Assembly: GCF_023923225.1 (NCBI RefSeq)
Contig: NZ_CP099489.1
Span: 2,046,001-2,110,000, forward strand
Source of the DNA: Ornithinimicrobium faecis
Lineage (GTDB): Bacteria; Actinomycetota; Actinomycetes; Actinomycetales; Dermatophilaceae
Direction: 5' to 3'
Length of the DNA stretch: 64,000 nt
Made by a program: the position numbers and the translations under genes. Below are positions 35,855 through 44,524 of this stretch, piece by piece; the first letter of the stretch is position 1; every line of letters begins with the position of its first letter. Below the pieces are notes generated by a model. The model was not told where the DNA came from, searched no databases, and saw nothing but the letters and a program-made list of their open reading frames with translations.

Positions 35855-36916
35855 ATGGCGAGTGCGCAGACCCTCATCGTGCCGGGGCCCGAGGGCGACC
35901 GTGAGGTGCGGCTGAGCAGTCCGGACAAGACTGTCTGGCCGGCCACCGACGCTGGTGAGGCGATTACCAAGGCCGACCTTGCGGCATACCTCATGGCAGT
36001 TGGTGAGCCGTTCCTGCGCGCCCTGAATGATCGACCAGTCACCCTCCAGCGGGTGCGGGACGGCATCGGCGGCGAGATCTTCTATTCCAAGAACCCGCCC
36101 AAAGGCGTGCCGGAGTGGGCGGCGACGACGATGGTGACCTATCCGTCGGGGCGCAGCCATCCGCAGCTCGTGGTGCACGAGCTCGCGACCGCAGTGTGGG
36201 CCGCACAGATGGGGACGGTGACCTTCCACCCGTGGCCGGTGCGCAGCGGTGACAACGACCACCCGGACGAGATCCGCATCGACCTGGACCCCCAACCCGG
36301 TCTGGGGTTCGCGGAGATCGTCGAGGTCGCCCGCGGGTTGCGGGAGGTGATGACCGAGGTCGGGCTGACACCATTTGTCAAGACGACCGGCAGTCGGGGC
36401 GTGCACATCTTCGCCGCGATCGAGCCGCGACTGGAGTTCCTGGAGGTGCGGCATGCCGTCATCGGCATCGCTCGTGAGTTGGAGCGTCGTATGCCCGACC
36501 TGGTGACCACTGCCTGGTGGAAGGAGGAGCGGGGACAGCGCATCTTCGTCGACTTCAACCAGGCCACCCGGGACCGCACCCTGGCCGCAGCCTGGTCGCC
36601 GCGGGTGCTGCCCGGCGGGCCGGTGTCGGTGCCGATGACCTGGGACCAGCTCGGCTCGGTGGGACCGGACGAGCTCACGGTGCGGACCGTTCCGGAGTGG
36701 CTGGCGGAACACGGCGACGCATGGGAGCACCTGCACGACGAGGCGGGGACGATCGACGGTGCCTATGCACTGTGGGAGGCGGATCTGGAGCGGGGTCTGG
36801 GAGAGCTCAACTTCCCTCCGGACCATCCCAAGATGCCGGGGGAGCCGCCGCGCGTGCAGCCGAGCAAGAAGGTCGCCGAGCACTGGGACGAGGACGGCAA
36901 CCGGATCGACGGCTAG
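35855..36916 (+). CDS. LigD-type primase-polymerase (stand-alone)
   Basis: A 353-residue archaeo-eukaryotic primase fold like the polymerase domain of bacterial LigD, used in end joining. Signatures: LSSPDKTVWP, TLQRVRDGIGGEIFYSKN, IRIDLDPQPG with the metal-binding Asp-x-Asp, VKTTGSRGVHIF, and FVDFNQATRDRT. Unlike full LigD there is no ligase or nuclease part; a separate ATP-dependent ligase lies 3.7 kb downstream. TAGCGT ends 7 nt before the ATG, so the message may be leaderless. Confidence 0.92.
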   Translation: MASAQTLIVPGPEGDREVRLSSPDKTVWPATDAGEAITKADLAAYLMAVGEPFLRALNDRPVTLQRVRDGIGGEIFYSKNPPKGVPEWAATTMVTYPSGRSHPQLVVHELATAVWAAQMGTVTFHPWPVRSGDNDHPDEIRIDLDPQPGLGFAEIVEVARGLREVMTEVGLTPFVKTTGSRGVHIFAAIEPRLEFLEVRHAVIGIARELERRMPDLVTTAWWKEERGQRIFVDFNQATRDRTLAAAWSPRVLPGGPVSVPMTWDQLGSVGPDELTVRTVPEWLAEHGDAWEHLHDEAGTIDGAYALWEADLERGLGELNFPPDHPKMPGEPPRVQPSKKVAEHWDEDGNRIDG

Positions 36917-37021
36917 CGCCGCGTGGCAGAAGAGTGCTTCGAAGGCGCCCCGGGATCTTCATTGAGCCCTTCCCGAAGTCGAACCCACCAGGGGCGGGCT
37001 CGTCAGTCGCCAAGCGCAAGA

Positions 37022-37450
37022 TCAGCCGTCCAGACCGCTCCGAGGGCGTTTGACGATCGCAGCGAGCAGAGCCAGTGCCGGCGTCAGGAGGGACACGGCA
37101 GCCACGGTGGCCGCACCGTGGACCGAGGTGAAGAGTGAAACCAGGGTGGCGACGATGCCGGTGAAGGCAAGACACATAGGGAGAGCGAGCGCTGCCAGCA
37201 CCACACTCAACGTGCGCAGAGGCGGGAGAGGGCGAACCACCGTTGTTGACCCAGAAATCAGGGCGATCAAGCCGACCGACCACAGCCACCACGCCGCCCG
37301 CCAACGTGCCGGATCCTCCAACGTGCCGCACTGCGCGATCTGGCAGGCGCCGGTCACGATCAGTTCCGGCTGCGGGGGCGCCCACACGCTCGCGGCCGCC
37401 ATGATCACGAGCCCGGCCAGCATCAGGAGCGCGGGAAGCTTCAGTCGCAC
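37022..37450 (-). CDS. Small four-helix membrane protein, unknown
   Basis: About 142 residues with four hydrophobic segments, two Cys in the first external loop (GACQIAQCG) and a basic C-terminus (KRPRSG). No family recognised. The start is uncertain: this GTG and a TTG at 37468 both lack a ribosome site. Coding appearance rests on the clean hydropathy pattern. Confidence 0.55.
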   Translation of the reverse strand: MRLKLPALLMLAGLVIMAAASVWAPPQPELIVTGACQIAQCGTLEDPARWRAAWWLWSVGLIALISGSTTVVRPLPPLRTLSVVLAALALPMCLAFTGIVATLVSLFTSVHGAATVAAVSLLTPALALLAAIVKRPRSGLDG

Positions 37451-37870
37451 GGTGACAGTCTGACCCAAGCTTTGGCCAGGCTGGACGGATCGCCCATCGA
37501 CCGACCCTCGGCACGAGCCGGACGCTGATGATAGAGCGTTAGGACACTGCTGCGCTGGTCAACGGATCTGGTCGTGGCCATGATGACGCTCAGGCATCGA
37601 GGCGCCGCGTCGTACCCAGATACCAAGTCCAATCGCGACCGGAATCACAACCACGCTGCGCTGGGCGGACTGAAGCGGCGTCACAGGACGCGGCAAATGA
37701 GTGCGTCGGGTGCTGTGTGCCTCAGGCCTACAAGACGGACGGCGACGCGAACCCTTGCGAACGCCTGGTCCGACGAGCAGACCCGGGCTGGCGCACCTGA
37801 CCCGTACCAGGTGAGGGCAGACCCTGGTTCTTTCGGGTCAATGGGCTGGTCAGGCCCTAGGGTTGGCTTC
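37451..37870. other. Intergenic region without a recognised gene
   Basis: About 420 bp with no convincing coding pattern on either strand. The last part holds TAGGGT at 37858-37863, a -10-like hexamer exactly 7 nt before the GTG of the next lipoprotein gene. Confidence 0.5.
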
Positions 37871-38431
37871 GTGAAGACAGCCAACGCCCTGAGAACCGTC
37901 GTTCTGACGGCTCTCGTGCTGAGCGGGTGCTCCGGGTCGGACACCACCACTGCCGGTGGAGACGACGAGGCGACCAGCTCCGGTGTCGACCGTCAGGCGG
38001 AGTATGAGCAGGTCCTCGCTGCCCAGGATGCACAGCACACCTGCATGGCCGAGTTGGGCTACACGGTCACCGAGGAAGGCGGTGAGGTCGGGATCGCGCC
38101 GATGCCGGGCGACGAGGGCGACCAGCAGTTCTTCGCCGACCTCGAGGCTTGCGGGGAGCAGAATCCCCTGCCCCCGATCGCCCCACGCTCCCGGGATGAG
38201 CTCGTGCGGCTCTATGAGGCCAAGCTGGACCAGGCACGGTGCATCGAGGACCAGGGCCACGAGACAGTGCCACCACCCTCCCTGGAGACCTACCTCGCCG
38301 AGATGCAGCGCCCTCCCGAGTCTGTCGTCACCCCGCCGTGGGACCCGCTGAGCCACACCCTCGTCGGGGGCGCGGTGATCGAGCTGCAGGAGTTGTGCCC
38401 CAGGCCGTCGATCTACACCATCACCGACTGA
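37871..38431 (+). CDS. Four-cysteine lipoprotein (paralogue LP0)
   Basis: A 186-residue lipoprotein with lipobox LSGC20. It then has four more cysteines at 58, 94, 124 and 176 in the pattern HTCMAELGY, LEACGEQ, ARCIEDQG and ELCPRP, plus PPSLETYL between the third and fourth. The same pattern occurs in three lipoproteins at 44.5, 48.8 and 50.7 kb. It probably folds extracellularly with two disulfides. The GTG start lies 7 nt after TAGGGT. It stands alone here, with no exporter or small secreted partner. Confidence 0.8.
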   Translation: MKTANALRTVVLTALVLSGCSGSDTTTAGGDDEATSSGVDRQAEYEQVLAAQDAQHTCMAELGYTVTEEGGEVGIAPMPGDEGDQQFFADLEACGEQNPLPPIAPRSRDELVRLYEAKLDQARCIEDQGHETVPPPSLETYLAEMQRPPESVVTPPWDPLSHTLVGGAVIELQELCPRPSIYTITD

Positions 38432-38628
38432 GTCCCTCGGAGGGCAGCCTCTGGGGATCTCAGGTGAGGACGGCCACCAACCGCCTGAACCAGTTGCGCC
38501 CTGAGGTCGCGGTGCCGGTGCCGAGATGCAGCGAAGACTGCACAGCCGCCCATCCACCTTGCGCGATCAGGGTCTCCCGGCACGTGCTGTGCAAAGTAGC
38601 GCGCTTCGCGGCTATGAGCGCGAAAGTC

Positions 38629-38997
38629 TTAGCTTCGGAACTCGATGGCGCCGTTGAATCTCTCCCAGGCTGACTGGCGGGTCATACCCAGAGCCTCACC
38701 GATCCGTGCCCAGCTCAGGCCTCGATCGCGGGCGGCGTGGACCCAGGCGGCCAGGTGCGTCTCGACCTGGGTCCCGGCGGTCGCGACCTCGGGCAGCCGC
38801 GCTAGGAGGGCGGTGTCGTCGAGTCGCGCCCACGGCGTCGCGGGACCGTCCAAGTCTTCGGGTCGAGGGTCACTCTCGAAGAGGTGCAGAGCGCGCTCGG
38901 CGCACGAGTGGCAGATCGCGGCCAGGGGGCTGGCGACCAGCCGACCGGTCTCGCCACGCGAGCGTAGGCAGTAACTGCACAGGACCTCGGAGAGCAC
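38629..38997 (-). CDS. Zinc-finger plus HTH regulator-like protein
   Basis: About 122 residues. An N-terminal C4 zinc knuckle (CSYCLRS and ICHSCAE), like the ClpX zinc domain, is joined to a C-terminal helix-turn-helix (LSWARIGEALGMTRQSAWER). It is divergent from an MFS gene over a perfect palindrome and is therefore a candidate regulator of it. The start is open: GTG 38997 fits the family N-terminus, while ATGs at 39024 and 39033 lie inside the palindrome. Confidence 0.75.
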   Translation of the reverse strand: MLSEVLCSYCLRSRGETGRLVASPLAAICHSCAERALHLFESDPRPEDLDGPATPWARLDDTALLARLPEVATAGTQVETHLAAWVHAARDRGLSWARIGEALGMTRQSAWERFNGAIEFRS

Positions 38998-39015
38998 GCC
39001 ACCAGTATGCGCCAG

Positions 39016-39054
39016 TAAGGACATGCCTGACATAAGGCGTCAGGCATGTCCTTA
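39016..39054. promoter_or_regulatory. Perfect 16-bp palindromic operator between regulator and MFS genes
   Basis: Arms TAAGGACATGCCTGAC (39016-39031) and its exact complement (39039-39054) flank a 7-base centre. It covers the MFS start codon and lies directly upstream of the divergent zinc-finger/HTH gene, the position of a shared operator. Binding here would block both genes. Confidence 0.65.
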
Positions 39055-40320
39055 CAGGATTTCGGTGCGGATGACCTTGTGATTCGGTCGGTGCGGTGGT
39101 TCACCGCCACCGCCGCGGCCGAGAGTGTGGGCGACAGCCTCGCTCGGTCGCTGCTGCCGATCGTGGCGGTGGCGACCCTGGGTGCGGGCACGGTGACCGT
39201 GGGGCTGCTGAACGCGCTCGGCCTGCTGGCCTTCCTGGTGCTGGCGTTGCCGGTGGGGGTGCTGGCGGACCGCTGGTCGGCCCCGATTCGGATGATGACG
39301 CTCAGCAGCCTGGTCCGCGCCGCCGTCACCTTCGCAGGGGTCCTCGCGTGGTGGGTCGGCTGGCTGGAGGGCCCTGGCGGGCTGGTCGTCCTGGTTCTGA
39401 TGGCGCTGGTCGTGGGTGTCGCTGACGTCGTCTTCACCGCCGGGCAGGGTCTCCTCGTGCCCCGTCTGGTCCCTGGCGAGCAGATTCGGGCCGTCTTCGG
39501 CAGGATGCAGTCAGCGGCGCAGGCCGGTGCGGCCGTCGGGCCCCTGGTGCTCTCCGGGGTGCTGCTCGTGCTCGCTGCGCCGGTGGCTTGGCTGTGCTCG
39601 ACGGTGATGTACCTGCTCTCGGTCTTGACGCAGAGTCGCATCCGCCCACAACTGTCCGGTCCGCCCCAACTGCCCCGCACCTCGATGTGGGCACAGGCGC
39701 AGGCGGGAACGGGCGAACTGTTCTCCCACCCTGCCCTGGCACGGGTCACGGTGGCGAACATGCTCAACAACGCCGCAGTGATGGCAGCAAACACTCTGCT
39801 GCCGGTGATCGCCCTGAGCCGGATGGGGTTGTCTCCTACCGCCTACGCCGCGATCGGGGTCGGTGGGGCGCTGGCCGGGATCGCAGGAGCGATCGCCGCC
39901 TCCGGCATTACCGAGCGCGTCGGACTGCGCGCCACCCGCCTCATGACCAGCGCCGGGATGAGCCTGGGCGTGGTCCTGGTCATGCTCGCTGGCGCCGTCG
40001 TGCCGGTCCTTCCCGGACCGCCGTTGCTGTGGCTGGCCCTGCGGAGCATGCTCGCCGGCGGTTGTGCCTCGATCGCTATGGTCGCCGGCTCTGACCTCGC
40101 ACCCCGACTTGTGTCACCCCAATCGCTAGGGACCGTCATGGGTGCCCAGCGCGTGCTGGTGCTGGGCACCATGCCGGTGGACGCTGTCGCCATCGGGATC
40201 CTCGGCGTTGCCGTGGGAATCCCGGCTGCCAGCTGGGTTTGGCTCACACTCGCACTGGGTTCCGCCATCCCCTGCTTCGCTCTTCAGGACCCCACCACCA
40301 GCAACACCCGGACGAGCTAG
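39046..40320 (+). CDS. MFS transporter
   Basis: A 424-residue transporter with about 12 hydrophobic segments. The loop after helix 2 reads LPVGVLADRWSAP, the MFS motif A position, and GSDLAPRLVSPQSLGTVMGA lies in the C-terminal half. It is probably a drug or metabolite exporter of the EntS-like group. Start codon inside the palindromic operator, so expression is likely repressed by the divergent gene product (inference). Confidence 0.9.
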   Translation: MSLQDFGADDLVIRSVRWFTATAAAESVGDSLARSLLPIVAVATLGAGTVTVGLLNALGLLAFLVLALPVGVLADRWSAPIRMMTLSSLVRAAVTFAGVLAWWVGWLEGPGGLVVLVLMALVVGVADVVFTAGQGLLVPRLVPGEQIRAVFGRMQSAAQAGAAVGPLVLSGVLLVLAAPVAWLCSTVMYLLSVLTQSRIRPQLSGPPQLPRTSMWAQAQAGTGELFSHPALARVTVANMLNNAAVMAANTLLPVIALSRMGLSPTAYAAIGVGGALAGIAGAIAASGITERVGLRATRLMTSAGMSLGVVLVMLAGAVVPVLPGPPLLWLALRSMLAGGCASIAMVAGSDLAPRLVSPQSLGTVMGAQRVLVLGTMPVDAVAIGILGVAVGIPAASWVWLTLALGSAIPCFALQDPTTSNTRTS

Positions 40321-40604
40321 AGGAGCGGCTGTACGAGGGCACGCATATCAAGCAGTTGAGTGATGTCACGACCCTTGGCGAAGCGCGAGATCTGTCCGAA
40401 CACGAGGATCGGCCGGAGTCACGGCCCAACCACGCCTCAGGGTCTGGAGTCGAACCACGGCGGGGCCATGCACCGACAGAGCCCTGGGAACGGTGGCCTT
40501 GCGGCGCAAACCAGCGAGACCCCCAGGGCCTTGTCGTTCCCGCACAGGACGCGCAGGTGGCGCAATGCACGTCCCTCGTCGGGCTCATCGTGCAGACTGA
40601 CCAC

Positions 40605-41663
40605 ATGGACCTGCCCGTCATGCCACCGGTCAAGCCAATGCTCGCCAAGCCGGTGAAGGGGATCCCGGAGGGCCAGTTTTACGAGCCCAAGTGGGACGGG
40701 TTCCGCTCGATCATCTTCCGGGACGGTGACGAGGTCGAGATCGGCTCGCGGAACGAGAAGCCGATGACTCGCTATTTCCCAGAGGTCGTCGAGGCGGCCT
40801 TGGCCAACTTCCCAGAGCGCGCGGTGATCGACGGCGAGATCATCTTTGCCGACACCGAGGCCAACCGGCTCGACTTCGAGGTGCTGCAGCAGCGGATCCA
40901 CCCCGCCGAGTCGCGGGTGCGCAAGCTTGCTGTGGAGACACCAGCCAGTTTCGTCGCCTTCGACCTGCTCGCCCTGGGCGATGAGGACCTGATGGGACAG
41001 CCGCTCGAGCAGCGTCGGGCCCGCCTGGAGGAGACACTCGCGCAAGCCCAGCCCCCGATCTATCTGACCCGGCTGACCCGCGACACCACCGAGGCACAGG
41101 AGTGGTTCGAGCAGTTCGAGGGTGCCGGACTGGACGGCCTGATCGCCAAGGACCCGTCCGGGATCTATCAGCCGGACAAGCGGGTGCAGACCAAGATCAA
41201 GCACGAGCGCACCGCCGACTGCGTCGTGGCTGGTTATCGCGTCCACAAGTCCGGGCCGGATGCCGTGGGTTCGCTCCTGCTGGGCCTCTACACCGACGAC
41301 GGCACACTCGCCTCGGTCGGGGTGATCGGTGCCTTCCCGATGCAGCGCCGCCGCGAGCTGCTCGAGGAGCTGCAGCCGCTGGTCACCGACATCGAGGGGC
41401 ACCCGTGGAACTGGGCGGCCGGCTTCGAGGGCACGCCCCGCAAGAACGAGACCAGCCGCTGGAACGCCGGGAAGGACCTGTCTTTCGTCCCGCTGCGGCC
41501 CGAGCGTGTCGTTGAGGTGAAGTACGACTACATGGAGGGCGCACGCTTCCGGCACACCGCGCAGTTCGTGCGCTGGCGTCCGGACCGGGAGCCGGAGAGC
41601 TGCACCTACGAGCAACTGGAGACACCGGTGGAGTTCGACCTGCGTGAGGTGCTCGGTGGCTGA
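40605..41663 (+). CDS. ligC: ATP-dependent DNA ligase (LigC type)
   Basis: A 352-residue ATP-dependent ligase. The adenylation motif is EPKWDGFR with the active Lys, followed by IDGEIIFA, FVAFDLLAL, GLDGLIAKD and TKIKHERT for motifs III to V, and an OB-fold with VVEVKYDYMEG. The size matches mycobacterial LigC. The 284 bp upstream of the ATG hold no convincing gene. Together with the separate primase-polymerase it suggests a modular repair set; no Ku gene is in the window. Confidence 0.93.
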   Translation: MDLPVMPPVKPMLAKPVKGIPEGQFYEPKWDGFRSIIFRDGDEVEIGSRNEKPMTRYFPEVVEAALANFPERAVIDGEIIFADTEANRLDFEVLQQRIHPAESRVRKLAVETPASFVAFDLLALGDEDLMGQPLEQRRARLEETLAQAQPPIYLTRLTRDTTEAQEWFEQFEGAGLDGLIAKDPSGIYQPDKRVQTKIKHERTADCVVAGYRVHKSGPDAVGSLLLGLYTDDGTLASVGVIGAFPMQRRRELLEELQPLVTDIEGHPWNWAAGFEGTPRKNETSRWNAGKDLSFVPLRPERVVEVKYDYMEGARFRHTAQFVRWRPDREPESCTYEQLETPVEFDLREVLGG

Positions 41664-41670
41664 GGTGCGG

Positions 41671-42858
41671 ATGAAGCCGAGGCTCAGCACCGTCCTGGCA
41701 GCGGGGGGAGTGGGGACGGCTGTGACTGCCGCCCTCGGCTCCCTCGGCGTGGCGACCTACTTCGCCCGGCGCGTGGTCACTCCGGAGCACGAGAAGAAGG
41801 ACGACACCTGGATCGTCTCGGTGGACCGTGCCGACGACGGCCCCGACACGATCACCCTGGTCGCCTCGCCGCACACGCTGTCCTCTGGTCGCTACGGCTT
41901 GTGGCTCGACCACGGGGAGGGCCACGCCCGCGTCGGCGAGGTCATCTCCAGCGACCTGACACCGCGCAAGTCGGTGGACCGCACGGTGGTCCGCGAGCTG
42001 CTCGACCTGGACGAGGGCCGTCTGGTCCCGGGACCGGCCCGGTGGAACAGCTACTACTACAGCGGCGACCCGGGCACAGCTGTCGGTCTCGACTTCGAGA
42101 ACGTGCACGTGCCCTCGGACGTCGGTGACCTGCCGGCCTGGCGCGTGCCTCCGCGCGAGGACACCGAGCGCCCGGGGGAGTGGGCGGTGCTGGTGCACGG
42201 TCGCTCCGCCAAGCGGGAGGAGACGATCCGGGCCCTGCCGCTGCTGCACGACCTTGGGTTCACCTCCCTGGTGCCGAAGTATCGCAACGACCAGGGCGCA
42301 CCGCCCAGTGCGGACGGCCGCTACAACCTCGGGCTCTCGGAGTGGCGGGACGTCGAGGCCGCGATCTCGTATGCCGTCAGTCAGGGAGCCCGCCAGGTCA
42401 CCCTCCTGGGATGGTCCATGGGCGGGGCGATTGTGCTGCAGACACTGGACCGCTCTGACTATGCCCGGTTCGTGGTGAAGGTGGTCCTGGACTGCCCTGT
42501 CATCGACTGGGGGGTGGTACTGAGCCACCACGCCGACCTCAACAAGCTGCCGCGACTGGCCAGCATGCTCGGCAAAGTGCTCATGGGACGCAAGGCCACC
42601 CGCCATCTCGTCGGCGTCGCCGAACCGCTGGACATCGCGGTCACCAACTGGGTGGCCCGCGCCGGCGAGCTGCGCCACCGGATCCTGCTGATGCACTCGC
42701 GCACCGACGACGTCGTGCCCTACGGCCCCTCGGAGGAGCTGGCGAACAAGCGGGCCGACCTGATCACGCTCGATCTGTGGGATGGGCCGTTGCACTGCCG
42801 GGAGTGGAACACTGATGCTGAGCGGTGGGAGCGGACGTTGGCTGCCTTCCTCACATGA
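41671..42858 (+). CDS. Alpha/beta hydrolase
   Basis: A 395-residue protein. An N-terminal hydrophobic segment (about 5-28) may anchor or export it; a beta-rich region of about 120 residues precedes the hydrolase core with nucleophile elbow GWSMGG, acid in HSRTDDVVPYG and a C-terminal GPLHCREW with the likely catalytic His. The ATG follows TGAGG at 5 nt; an in-frame GTG overlaps the ligase end. Substrate unknown. Confidence 0.85.
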   Translation: MKPRLSTVLAAGGVGTAVTAALGSLGVATYFARRVVTPEHEKKDDTWIVSVDRADDGPDTITLVASPHTLSSGRYGLWLDHGEGHARVGEVISSDLTPRKSVDRTVVRELLDLDEGRLVPGPARWNSYYYSGDPGTAVGLDFENVHVPSDVGDLPAWRVPPREDTERPGEWAVLVHGRSAKREETIRALPLLHDLGFTSLVPKYRNDQGAPPSADGRYNLGLSEWRDVEAAISYAVSQGARQVTLLGWSMGGAIVLQTLDRSDYARFVVKVVLDCPVIDWGVVLSHHADLNKLPRLASMLGKVLMGRKATRHLVGVAEPLDIAVTNWVARAGELRHRILLMHSRTDDVVPYGPSEELANKRADLITLDLWDGPLHCREWNTDAERWERTLAAFLT

Positions 42859-43251
42859 CAAATCGTCGGGTCCGGAGTGCCTCACATTCCAGTGCCGCGA
42901 ACTGGGTCCATGCGTCAGTTGTAAAGCGCCGCGAATTGGGCGGGTCAGGAGGCCTTGACTCGGACGCCCTTTCGGGCCTCGGGTGTCTCGCCCCGGGTTC
43001 CGCTTAATGAGAGTCTCCATCAGACCCGGGGCGAGACACCCCAGTGTCCATTCGCCGATCGCGGCGACCACCAGATCGCGTCGGCCGGTTCGCGCAGCGG
43101 CCGCGTGGATCAGGAGCGTATAGGTTCACGCACCGCTGCCCGCGCCGCCAGGGTGCAGGTACTCCTCTGCCTGGTCGCGAGTGAAGGCCTTGGCGTGCAA
43201 CACCGTCGCCGAACGGCTGACGTGCCATCGCAGTCTTCCGCGCGTGAAGTA
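42859..43251. other. Insertion-sequence debris and hairpin
   Basis: No intact gene. Near 42890-42950 two related segments occur (GTGCCGCGAACTGGGTC and GCGCCGCGAATTGGGCGG), like the repeated ends of IS21-type elements. Positions 42981-42997 and 43025-43041 are perfect 17-base inverted arms (GGGTGTCTCGCCCCGGG) resembling two fused IS ends. On the minus strand 43126-43251 encodes YFTRGRLRWHVSRSATVLH and more before a stop, a gene fragment cut by the following element. Confidence 0.5.
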
Positions 43252-43259
43252 GGTTTCGG

Positions 43260-44121
43260 GGCTCTTCCCAATCGAGGGTGTAGCGGTGGTGTGATCGGGG
43301 GCGGCGCGTCGGTGCGGGGGTGTGGGTCGAGGTCTTCCGATGATGGGAGTTCCTACACCGCCCGATCTGGAAGACCTCGACGTGCCCGACGCTACCTTCA
43401 CGACCCCTGACCTGACCACCTTCACCGGACTGGACGAGCTGGGCCTCGTGGTGACTGGCCAGCTGATCGAGCCCGAGCGTGCCGTCCTGGCCTGCCGGGT
43501 GGTGGAACCGGATGACTGGTGCTGCACCTGCGGCAGCCAGGGGTTCGCGCGGGACACCGTGGTCCGGCGGTTGGCGCACGAGCCGTTCGGGTGGAGACCC
43601 ACCACTTTGCTCGTCACCGTCCGGCGCTACCGATGCACCGAGTGCGCTCACGTGTGGCGCCAGGACACCAGCAAGGCCGCGCCGCCACGGGCCAAGATCT
43701 CTCGTGCGGGGCTGAGGTGGGCCCTGGTCGGGATCGTGGTCCAGCACCTGACCGTGGCCCGGGTCGCCGAAGCCCTCGCGGTGGCCTGGAGTACCGCTAA
43801 CGACGCGGTCTTGGACAAAGGACGGCGGGTGCTGATCGATGACCCGCACCGCCTCGACGGCGTGCAGGTCATTGGGGTCGATGAACACGTCTGGCGGCAC
43901 ACCCGGCGCGGTGACAAGTACGTCACCGTGATCATCGACCTCACCCCCGTGCGCGACGGCACCGGCCCCTCCCGGTTGCTGGACATGGTCGAGGGCCGGA
44001 CCAAGAAGGCTTTCAAGACCTGGCTGGCGCAGCGGGATCAGGCCTGGCGCGACGGGGAGCCCGCGCGCTCCTGGAGGCCGGAGGATTCAGACCCCAACTA
44101 CACCCTCGATTGGGATGAGCC
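43260..44121 (+). mobile_element. Internally deleted ISL3-family element with 8-bp target duplication
   Basis: The ends are 24-base inverted repeats with one mismatch: GGCTCTTCCCAATCGAGGGT at 43260 and the complement of GGCTCATCCCAATCGAGGGT ending at 44121. The flanks are identical 8-mers, GGTTTCGG at 43252-43259 and 44122-44129, the 8-bp duplication expected of ISL3. The element is only 862 bp against about 1.3-1.5 kb for full members, so the interior has been lost while both ends remain movable by a transposase supplied in trans. Confidence 0.9.
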
Positions 44122-44137
44122 GGTTTCGGCCTCTTGA
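43343..44137 (+). pseudogene. Truncated ISL3-family transposase
   Basis: An open frame of 264 codons with the ISL3 zinc knuckles (WCCTCGSQG and YRCTECAHVW), an HTH region (LTVARVAEALAVAWSTANDA) and the first catalytic Asp in IGVDEHVWRH. After FKTWLAQRDQAWRDG the normal continuation, with the other catalytic acids, is missing and the frame runs into the right inverted repeat. It cannot be an active transposase. Confidence 0.88.
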
Positions 44138-44221
44138 CTTTATTCCTACTCTGGCTACGCTATGAGCATCCTTGGGGGGCAGACAGGAGGCCTTCCCGTA
44201 GGAACTTGGGAGGATCCGATC

Positions 44222-44524
44222 ATGTGGAAGAAATTGGCTCCAGCGGCCATCGTTGTCGCGCTCTTTTTTGGTCCAGCCACGATGCCCGCCATGGCGGGCA
44301 CTGAGACCGGCTCGGCGACATGCAATTCCGCAAACCCAGTCGCGGTGTTCGGGAAGCAGCAGAGTCTGACGACGATGACACTCAAGGTTCGGGGGGTGAC
44401 CTTCTATAGTAAGGCGACCCAGTATACTGGCTACGGCTATTCGCCCTACGCGTCGGGTTCGTGGAGCGCTGAGTCTGTTTGGCTCGACAAGGCCGGTACG
44501 TTCGCCTTCTGCGCGACATCGTGA
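44222..44524 (+). CDS. Small secreted two-cysteine protein 1
   Basis: A 100-residue protein with a signal peptide (WKKLAPAAIVVALFFGPAT, cleavage likely after AMA) and a mature part of about 75 residues with only two cysteines, Cys34 and Cys97, 63 apart. The C-terminal stretch GSWSAESVWLDKAGTFAFC matches GHWSAHASIVLDQGETYPYC of the protein at 50.2 kb. GGAGG precedes the ATG by 8 nt. Its stop overlaps the following lipoprotein GTG (GTGA). Base composition is less GC-rich than the surroundings. No known family recognised; a secreted toxin or bacteriocin-like factor is one possibility. Confidence 0.75.
   Translation: MWKKLAPAAIVVALFFGPATMPAMAGTETGSATCNSANPVAVFGKQQSLTTMTLKVRGVTFYSKATQYTGYGYSPYASGSWSAESVWLDKAGTFAFCATS

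Noticed and set aside
35417..36883. Long 488-codon frame opposite the LigD-type polymerase gene
   Set aside because: Only the last 120 codons match a family (DUF2500); the rest is antisense to a clearly conserved gene.
40321..40604. In-frame extension of ligC upstream of 40605
   Set aside because: The extension does not resemble ligases, which begin close to the VKPMLAKPV segment, and it overlaps the MFS 3' end.
44222..44524. Calling small protein 1 a lactococcin 972-type bacteriocin
   Set aside because: Size and exporter context are similar, but the conserved lactococcin 972 pattern is not convincing by eye; left as unknown.
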